The notes under the pieces: model-generated | What the model saw: the letters and a program-made list of their open reading frames with translations, nothing else | What the model was told of the DNA's origin: nothing | The model's database searches: none | Shown: positions 55,926-64,000 of the stretch, piece by piece | Layout of the letters: every line of letters begins with the position of its first letter | Numbering within the stretch: the first letter of the stretch is position 1 | Made by a program: the position numbers and the translations under genes | NCBI GenBank assembly: GCA_963920525.1 | Contig: OY986435.1 | Span: forward strand, 178,158,266-178,222,265 | Direction of reading: 5' to 3' | DNA: 64,000 nucleotides | From: Dichetophora obliterata | Taxonomy: Eukaryota; Arthropoda; Insecta; Diptera; Sciomyzidae

Positions 55926-58465
55926 AAAAAAGTCATATTTGAAAGTCATATTAAAAGTCATATATCACACACTGCAAAAAAAATTTTTTACGTAGTAGAG
56001 CAAAAAGCGACTTGGACTTTTGTTATTGATGTCAAATACTATCGTTTGAGATTGGTTTGGTTTACCCCCGAAAATATGTGCTGCGCTGTGTAATAAGCTG
56101 TAAAATTTGTATCAAATAGAATTTTTATTCTCATTTATAAAATCTACAATATTTTTTTGTTTTACTTTAAATTTATAAGATACTGCTAAGCCTATTCTAT
56201 TTTATTGCTACATTATTTTGTTATCCCATAAATATTTCAATAGCCGAATCAGAATTCTGTCTTTCTATTCAGCTAATGAATAATCTAAAAATTTTTCTCT
56301 GCAGCAGCAACCAATATATAGCTATAACAAAATCACAAAAAAAAATGTCTAGCTGAAAACAAAATAAATTCGGCAACCATGTACATGCAAATAAGAAACT
56401 CTCAACTTTTATTTGCATTCATAAAATTTGCAATATTTCCTCAGATATTCAAATTTTATATATTAATAGGCAAACATCAAATGTTGTCGAACACTTTTTC
56501 GATATTAATTTACGAATAAAGGCAATGAAACTTATATCATTCGAAAGATACTTCGCCCTATATGTGCAGAATCATTTTAGATTTTAAATTTATGACCTCT
56601 GACCCGAAATATTGACGTTAAAAGTTAGTATTCTTTTTAATAAGGAGTCTCAGGGCTAAGAAGAGCATAATGTAAGAGGAAATTTTAGACATTGATAAGG
56701 TGTGCATAAAATACTTCCGACATATTGCGCCATCTCTTACGGATACCCTGCAATAAGCATTTTTTTATGTTAAAAGTGTGAATATATTTTGTGATGGTGA
56801 AATTTCTTACAACTAGTAAATTATGAAAATTTTCCGTTATTTTGACATGAAAATTATTGTAATAGCTCGAAAACTATAGATGTTTTCAGTACAACGTATT
56901 TTTGTATGAAACGTCGTTGGTTCAGAAATATGACGGTATACGAAAGCTTTTTTGATAATATTTTTCTCGGATAATATGTTAAAAAAATTCCCGCTATAAT
57001 GACATCAAAACTATTGAGATATCTTAAAAAATGTAGATTTTCTCAGTACAACGTATTTCTTTGAAGCAGGGTCATCGCCTCAGAATGAGAAAAAAACGAT
57101 TGAAATTTAAAGTTTTGATTTTGCAAGCAAATATCTTGGCCATTTTTCAATCGATTTTCATCAAATTTTCTTTGGCTGAAAGACTAATTAATTAACTTCA
57201 GAGAAATAAGAAAAGATTTACCGTTATCTCACGAATTCAATGTTTTATATGGTTTTAAAAATACCTCTAAAATATTCAGTTTTTGCTCAAAAAATAGGCC
57301 AAACGTTTTTGTTGTTGTAATTTTTTTCTTATAAAATTTTCTTTTTTCACACTCCTTCCTATGACATATCATTTATTAGCAAAAAATGCTTCATTTTGAC
57401 ACATAATGCAAAAACAGTTTCTATCATCGAAAATCATGAGCTACCGACCCCTACGATTTTTTTGATGAAAATTAAATTTTTCAAAATGTTGTTTTTATGT
57501 TTTCTACAAAACTCTACAGCTTAAAGAATAATTTCTGTGAATAATTTCAAACCACTTCAAAGTTATATACACAAATCTATGTTTTAAGCCATTTCGTTAT
57601 ATATAAAAATAGGAGTAGGAGAAACAGTTCTTCCGTTTTTCTGAACCGATTTTGATAATTTTTTAAATAAATTAGAGTAGGGAGAAGAAGTTCGCCGAAT
57701 AGTTATGTGACCTTTGACCTGAAATATGAGCATTGAAAGAATATTTCTGAAGTAAAACCTAAACTATAAGAAATGGAAGAACATGGCATAGGAGGAAATT
57801 TTAGATATTAATACAATGTAGGAAAAACATTTTTCACTGTCTTTTACGGATACCCTACAGTAAGCATTTTTTATAGTACATTTTTTATTTCACAAATAGT
57901 AAATTCTGAAAAATTTTGATATAAAAGTTATGACGATATCTCAAAAACTGTTGCTTTCTCTCGAAACTTAAGATTTTCTTAGTACAACACTTTTTCTTAA
58001 GGGAAATTCAATGCCTCAGAATGAGAAAAGCGATTGAAATTTCAGAAAGTTGGTCGAATTTCGACCACAGGCGATACAAGTAATAACAGTTACGTAATAA
58101 ACCTGCAAAAGAAATTACTACTTTTAGTAGTAATTGGATAACTAAAGTCCGCTTATGCTAAGCATACTATTTTTTAAACTGTTAAGCATCAATTTCTTAT
58201 ATGAATTAAATATAATTTATATTCATTGTGATTTAAACAGGTTAGTGTTTATATTTGACTGATCACCGGATTATTTGTCCGGATGATATAACTTTGTAAA
58301 TTCAGTATTTATTATAGATTTATAAGCGAAGTTGCAATTTGGGGATGCAAGGCAACCCCTCATGCAATGAAGCACGAGACCACAAATATGATATAGATTT
58401 TTCTTAATTTTAGAATATTCTATTTTTAATACACAACGCAATATAGATATGGTGTACATGTATAA
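55926..58465. repeat. Interspersed-repeat region, copies C and D (inverted)
   Basis: Positions 56570-56770 and 57705-57870 each hold the inverse of the 30180-30500 repeat (GAGGAAATTTTAGA, TCTTACGGATACCCTG or TTTTACGGATACCCTACA, GTAAGCATTTTTTA). Positions 56850-57060 and about 57950 repeat CGAAAACTATAGATGTTTTC and TTCTCAGTACAACGTATTTC-type words also found near 28025, 38130 and 39880. The two halves form a diverged direct duplication about 1.1 kb apart. No gene was recognised. Confidence 0.55.
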
Positions 58466-58892
58466 TAAGGGTTTTCATGCAAAGTGGCAGGCTTCTAATT
58501 TGGGCAATTAGTTATTTTTATCAGACAGGTTGTATGAACAGCCCTTAAAGTCGATTGTGCATTTGCAGCATATAAGTCAGCTGTGCGATCTGCCAGCGAT
58601 TCGTTCCATTTAAACATGGACGCTTTGTTGATTGTTTGCTTGTTTTCTGAAATTTTTAGAATTAAATCTTTATTAGTTTTGCTCAAATTATAACTTTTCC
58701 TTCAAAAAAGAAAACAGCTGATTGATCATATAAGTTTGCCACCTCGTTTGCTCACCTAAATCGAAGAGCAAATTTATCTGGTTTGTGCAAAAGCTTTTTC
58801 ATACGAATTTTGACAGTTCATTTATAAGGCTGATAAACTTATAAGGTTTATACCATTTATAAGGGTATTGCCCATTTGCATGAAAACCCTTA
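58466..58892. mobile_element. ~427-bp MITE with TAAGGGTTTTCATGCAAA ends
   Basis: TAAGGGTTTTCATGCAAA at 58466 is mirrored by TTTGCATGAAAACCCTTA ending at 58892. The terminal TAA/TTA may be a 3-bp target (Harbinger-like) included in the palindrome. The interior has AGCCCTTAAAG and CTTATAAGG palindromes and no gene. Confidence 0.7.
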
Positions 58893-60680
58893 ATGTGTTA
58901 GTGTTATGATATAAATAGATATAAATAAGTTTTAATTTTTTATATTAATTCAATAAAGAAAAAATTTCAATAAATTACTTTAATTATATGTATTTTTGAT
59001 ATGGTAACACTTTTGCTTAAAAAAGTTTCAGTAATATATATATATATATAAAATTTAATAATTTGCTATATGCTCTTAACAAAAATAATTCTAATTTCAT
59101 ATGCCACCTATAGAATTCACAATGTCTACAAAAAATTTCCAGCTAATTGCGCCAACAACAATTACCAAGGAAATCTACAAACAAGGACGCACAGAGAAGA
59201 ACAAGATAATTGTGGAACTTTTAAAACTTTTTGATTTTCATTCTACATGTAGGACGGGCTGCAGTATGAGCTTTCGCACATCCTACACGTCCGTCCGACC
59301 TGACAAATCCATCCTACATTTAGGATAGTCCGAAACCCCCTATTAGCATGAAAATGCTTATGTAGCAGTAAGGCGGTCCGTGGCAGGACAACGTCTTCCA
59401 GGGAGTACTAATATTTTGTATATAGGTTTTCGCTTCGGTCGGCAGTCCCCTCACTGCTATACTTATTTTATTTGAAGTATTTCAAAAGTAAACAACATTG
59501 TAGCAAACTAGGGCCAGCAATTTCGGGTTGTTTTGGCGGGATAAGTCCCGGGACTGTAACTATACTAAAAAAAATTATTAAATCATTTTTATAATTGAAA
59601 GATCTTTTTTTTATACAACAAAAACACACGAAAAAAAATCTGGAATCGATTAAACACTAAAAGTTATTCAAGCAACCAGAAGTAATAATTTTTTTGGAGA
59701 TCGAAAAAAGTTTATTTAAACTAAAATTATTTTTTAAATGTTTATTTTGCATAAAAGGCAATTAAAAAAAAATTAAAAATAATATAAACATGAACAGTGA
59801 AAGGAATAGTGAAAAGAATAGTAAAATTCTAATTGTTTAATGTTTGATTGATAAATTTTATTTATGTTAAAAACCAACAGACACATCAGTTTTTAATATG
59901 ATCCTTAAATTTGTAAGGTTTTTGTTTTGTAATTTTGTTCATCTAAAAAATCAGTTGTATTTTTTTCTATGTTCTCACCAGAATATCACATTTTGTTTTC
60001 ATTTTAAGATATATAAAATAAATAAATAAGGAGGTGAAAAATTAAATTAATTTTTTATTTGCTTTAAAAACACAGACCAATTAGCCTCAGCATTAGAAAT
60101 TATATAAATTCAAAAAGTTGGTTAAATGAACTTATTTAAAAAAAAAACAAGTCAAGATCAAGTCTTTAAAATAACACAACAAAAAATAAATTGTCTTCTG
60201 ACAATCTTAAAAACATTTTAAAAATAGTTATAAAAAAGGAACTATTTCATTATTTTATCTAAAATCTGATGTGATGGTTAAATAACTTCAAATTAAGCTT
60301 TGCGGCTAAAATATCCTACATGTTGATCCTTATTAAACTAACAAATTTTGAATGGACAGCATGTATAGCGTTTTGGCAGCAGTGGTGATAAAACATGAAT
60401 TATTAGAAGATGAAGAGGATTTTTATAGTTAACTATTCCTATACTATATTTTTATTTTATAATTTTATTTAAATTATATATATATTTGTATAAAATTTTG
60501 TTGAAAATTAAACCAAGTCCCTGGATCCCGAAAATCGGGATGAAATTTTAAATCCCGGGACTGTCGGGGCTGGAAAAACTCAGGGATCCCGGGATCGCAT
60601 ATCCTATAGCCAACACAACATCACTGAAGAAAAAGTTAAATTTTACTGAACTTTTCTCTACTTAAAACAGGTCAAATAAG
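58893..60680. other. Gene-free stretch
   Basis: No gene was recognised. Positions 59240-59440 are less AT-rich (ACATGTAGGACGGGC, then GTCCGTGGCAGGACAACG), possibly an old repeat end, but no boundary or family could be assigned. Confidence 0.35.
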
Positions 60681-61068
60681 AGTACATATTCATGATTCAG
60701 TGCACTTGCCTGTGCAACTGAGGACTTGTGCAGTTAGGTTTTCGTAAACAGATCACTATCACTTTTTCAAAGCTGTCAAAATTTTTAAATGCACACAAGT
60801 GCACAACTGGTCAAGTCCTCAAAATTTAAGGTAAAGTAGGGCAATTCACAGTCTTGTGTCTTTGAGATTGCAAATTTGTGCAATAATAAAAATTTCCTAC
60901 AACAATATGCAACAATATCTTGCAAATGCACTCATGCAAGACCATTTGCACTAGTTTGTGAACTCCACTTGCAATGCGTGCAGATTTTTGACGTACGTGT
61001 ATTTTGTTTCTGTAAAGTGCACAAGTCCTCAGCTGACTTGGCAAGATCACTGAGTCGTGAATACCCCT
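60681..61068. mobile_element. ~388-bp MITE, GATTCAGTGCACTTGCC family, copy 2
   Basis: CATGATTCAGTGCACTTGCC, CAACTGAGGACTTGTGCAG at the left is mirrored by GTGCACAAGTCCTCAG, ACTGAGTCGTGAATACCCCT at the right. Relative to 36482-36763 it is inverted inside (AGCTGTCAAAATTTT lies left here, while TTTTGACAGCTT lies right there) and carries an extra ~100 bp in the interior. Confidence 0.7.
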
Positions 61069-61195
61069 AATATTTTGAGTTCAGGTTAAAATTTAAAAAA
61101 TTCTGCACTCTCAGAGGGAAGCATTTCTTATCGAGAAAATAAAACGCCATAAAGCTCTATTTGGAAGTCAAAAAAATAATGTTTCAACTGTTCGT

Positions 61196-61505
61196 CGCCT
61201 GAGTAAAATAAAGTCGTATGTGTAAATTGGGGTGTTTCAAGTTACTGATGTAGTCCCACATTTTCAAATGAGATCTTTCAAATGGCGTCCTCAATTTTTA
61301 TACCTCTTTTAGTTTTCGAGATATTCAGACTTAGTTATCGTTTAAAATATTGTCGTATGTGCGAAAAACAGGCACATACGACAATTTGTTCATACAATTT
61401 CTGATTTTTTTTTTGTGTTCAGTAAAATATTGTAGTATGTGTTCATTGTTTCGCACGTACGACAAATTTTTACAACATTCTGAGTAAAATATTGTCTTAT
61501 GTGTT
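61196..61505. repeat. Cluster of TAAAATATTGTCGTATGTG words
   Basis: AGTAAAATA-TTGTCGTATGTG or a one- to two-base variant occurs at about 61201, 61342, 61423 and 61483. The complements CACATACGACAA (61372) and GTACGACAAAT lie between. The arrangement can form several hairpins. It lies about 1.5 kb upstream of Atg16. Confidence 0.6.
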
Positions 61506-63008
61506 TAAAGGTTCGGAGTGAAACTTCAAGTTTCAGTAGTATTGAAAATGTGGGCAAGATCAGACGAACGCAGCGAGACGATTCGCTAGCGCCCGATTTG
61601 GAAACAGAACTTTATGAGTAAGTAATTGCAATAAGAAACATTTTGCGGTTAAAGGAAGAGTGTTATTTTTGAAAATGAAATTCTGGGACACTGGGAAAAG
61701 TGTACTTTTTTGACAGCTTCGAATTTTTTTTCTATTTTATTAGAATGCTATAAAAATAGTTGTCAGTGATGGCAATAGTCCAACAACAATTTTAATAACT
61801 GCCATATATATAGCAAGTGATAGACTTTTAAAGCAAAAGTTAAATAAGTTTATCTTTCATGATCTTCTACGATCTCCTAGCATCACAATAGATTGTGTAG
61901 AGGATATTATATGCTATAAAATGCAAAATGTATGTATGTTTCGCACACTCCTTTATCAATCCCATAGAGAGGCACTTGCATCCTATTTCTGTCCCACTGA
62001 AGATGTGATTGTGGGAGATATTAGAAGATCTTAGAAGATCACATGGAAACTGGGCTTAACACAAACAGCAAGCATTGCTTTCTTAAACTAATTTTAATAA
62101 CAAAAAATTGTGTTAATTGAAGTAATCTAATAATATTTTGAAAGAAAAATAAAAAATTTATGAACACTTATTGCATATCTATTGAAACTAAAAAAAAGGA
62201 AAAAGATATAATAAATATTTGAACACAAAAAATAATGCCCCTTTCATAATCAATCCCAATTTGAATTAATTCGCTAATTTCGTCTTAAATTTTATAGTAA
62301 ATATGAATCATATGCCAAAAATTGTATATAAATATGCAAAAAACTTTTTTCTTATAGGTGTTTTGACTTATTTTTACATAAAATGCAACTGTGCAACAAA
62401 CATAGCATAACCACCAAACATATCAGCAAAAAGAATAAATTAATGAAAATGAACACCGAACATGTTAGGCTGGCATAACCACGGCATAACAAAAAAATTA
62501 ACAGGCCAAATAGCTCATTTCAGAATTAACACATTAAACCTTAATTAGCATGAACTGTGAATCACCATATTGTATTTTATGGGTCGCGAAACTCCAACAA
62601 ATTTCTCCAAATGTTGTACGACCATATTCAACGTTTTTGTTCTGTAAACATGCAACACTGGCCACCTGCTGACTGTCAAAATTTGCCAAAACATTACAAA
62701 TGTCAAAAATTGCACAGAAATCGCGTTTCACTTTCATGATATGTCTATTTTTGTTAAATTTAAAACAATTGATTGAGTTTTAAAGTAATAACCTGAGCTG
62801 AGTGCAAGCGTAGCAGCATCAACTTTGATAAATTTAGAAAATAAGAGCTTAATTTTTAACCACAATAACCAAGATAATCGTAAGCAAAAAGTTATAGCAG
62901 AAGATCGCGCATTAGCGCCGAACAGTGGCGCCACAAACTCTATCAGATTTTGTCGCCTTTACCCACACCCGTAGCACAAACGAGTGCTAAAAACATCATC
63001 ATCCCGAC
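61506..63008 (+). other. Upstream flank and 5' UTR of Atg16
   Basis: No other gene was recognised. The last ~100 bp before the start codon are less AT-rich (GCGCCGAACAGTGGCGCCAC near 62913-62932) and are probably promoter-proximal or 5' UTR sequence. No TATA box is obvious, as is common for housekeeping genes. Confidence 0.4.
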
Positions 63009-63702
63009 ATGCCGACGGAGGAGCCTGAATGGCGGAAAAGCATTGTAACACGGCTACTTGAACGAAACCGTAGAGAGTCGGGCAACTACAAGGAAATCAT
63101 ACTACAAAGTAAGTAGTTTGACTCAAGGTCGACTTTCGGCCTGCAGTTGTGTAAACAAGTGTAAGATTCTTTGATTGTTAACAAAATACCTCTTCCTGCT
63201 TAGATAACCGCCTATTTGATCAAGTTGCGCAACTCAAGTCTGATAATTTAAAAGTCTCGGTTGAAAATGAACAGCTGCGTATGGCTGCCTGCTCAACAGG
63301 TGGCAAGGATTCAGTTGGAGCGCAGCTTGCCGTTGCCTCACTTGAGAAAAAGCTACTGGCTCAGCAAGAAGAGCTGACGGAACTGCACAAACGTAAAGGT
63401 GAGAACTCGCAGCTAATTGTAGATCTGAATGTGAAGGTGGAGAAACAGAAGAAAATAATTGCCGAAAAGGAGCAGAGGTAGGTATTTTATTTTTATTTTT
63501 GCAGACATTGTTTTAAAATTGAAAATCGGCTTTACATAGCATTGCGGAGCAGAAAAATACCAATCAAAGTCTGCGTGCTGAAGTTCAGATGTTAAAATCT
63601 AGTTTAGAGGAACTAAAGAAATTGAATATAACGCTGCTGGATGAACACACAGCCTTACAGCTGGCCTTTAGTGGCTTGGAAGACAAACTACGCGGTGTGC
63701 AG
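63009..63702 (+). CDS. Atg16: Autophagy-related protein 16 (Atg16), first three coding exons; partial at window edge
   Basis: Exons are 63009-63108, 63204-63477 and 63540-63702, joined by GT-AG introns of 95 and 62 bp with donors GTAAGT, GTAGGT and GTAAGT. They encode 179 residues in one continuous frame. The N-terminus EWRKSIVTRLLERNRRESGN is the helix that binds Atg5 in the Atg12-Atg5-Atg16 complex. From about residue 34 a long heptad-rich coiled coil follows (LFDQVAQLKSDNLKVSVENE, LEKKLLAQQEELTELHKRKG, VEKQKKIIAEKEQ), which dimerises the protein. The block LLDEHTALQLAFSGLEDKLR at the end is strongly conserved in animal ATG16L1. The WD40 half lies beyond the window. The complex acts as the ligase-like platform for Atg8 lipidation on the phagophore membrane. 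The start codon is the first ATG, and the family usually starts just before the WRK helix. Confidence 0.9.
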
Positions 63703-64000
63703 GTAAGTTTATAGTGTCACTACACAAGAAGATTAGGATAAGCTAATTAAATTAATCAAAGTTGATTTACGTGCAATCGATATAGTGTCGTTTGAGTAGC
63801 ACATTTTTGCTTTGGTCCCGTCCCGTGCAGGTCAAGCTATTAAGCTAATAGTGCCATCCTCCCGGCTCTACACCGCAACTTTATTCATTCAGTTATCTTA
63901 AATGAAGCAACCACAAGTTTTTCTATCATCTTGTTTCAACTTGTTTACCTTCAGTGTTTTCTCTGTTTTATCGAAAATTGAGTGTTTATTCAGAAAAATT

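Noticed and set aside
59101..59328. 75-codon frame with a hydrophilic N-terminus
   Set aside because: It ends in repeat-like GTCC/TCCTAC sequence, and I see no domain or splice evidence.
1..64000. CRISPR array, bacterial operon or prophage
   Set aside because: The satellite arrays have no unique spacers, and introns plus eukaryotic transposons show this is insect nuclear DNA.

Overview
This is AT-rich nuclear DNA from an insect, very probably a brachyceran fly (tephritid- or muscoid-like). The evidence is short GT-AG introns of 50-95 bp, an Atg16 gene starting at the right edge, a MADF-BESS gene (a class expanded in flies), and a dense mixture of non-LTR retrotransposons, P-, pogo-, hAT-, Mutator- and Helitron-like DNA elements and MITEs. 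The species cannot be fixed from the sequence alone. There are no bacterial operons and no CRISPR array.

Host genes are sparse. (1) 16706-17134 (-): an intronless 142-residue protein with three W-[ND]-G-x-F repeats, function unknown. (2) 44914-46198 (+): an intact four-exon, 241-residue MADF-BESS DNA-binding protein. (3) 63009-63702 (+): the first three coding exons of autophagy gene Atg16, which continues past the window. Almost everything else recognisable is mobile DNA or its remains.

Layout. 0.2-1.75 kb: a degraded LINE on the minus strand, split by the 3' end of a second LINE. 3.6-5.0 kb: inverted and tandem repeats. 4.46-9.56 kb: an hAT-like shell (15-bp terminal repeats, 8-bp target duplication) holding a 3.3-kb foldback element (5300-8628) with about 20 copies of a ~77-bp satellite and one exon of a transposon-type protein. 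12.8-14.4 kb: a MITE cluster with clean 8- and 9-bp target duplications, including a 42-bp remnant. 18-33 kb: AT-rich DNA with several MITEs, foldback units and interspersed repeats. 34.5-35.7 kb: a degraded LINE. 36-44 kb: MITEs and a Helitron-type 3' end.

The most notable object is 46414-55336, an 8.9-kb element with 8-bp target duplications (GTTCTAGG), 12-bp identical termini and inverted arms of about 1.35 kb. It carries a two-exon gene for a protein with two THAP zinc fingers, followed out of frame by a P-transposase-like C-terminal segment; the catalytic core between them is missing. The element is therefore probably a P-superfamily foldback derivative that still encodes a DNA-binding, repressor-like protein. 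Nested in it is a full-length 2161-bp pogo/Tigger-type element whose two-exon transposase (511 or 535 residues) appears intact. A related copy of the target repeat at 30.5 kb has an empty site, which confirms the insertion boundaries.
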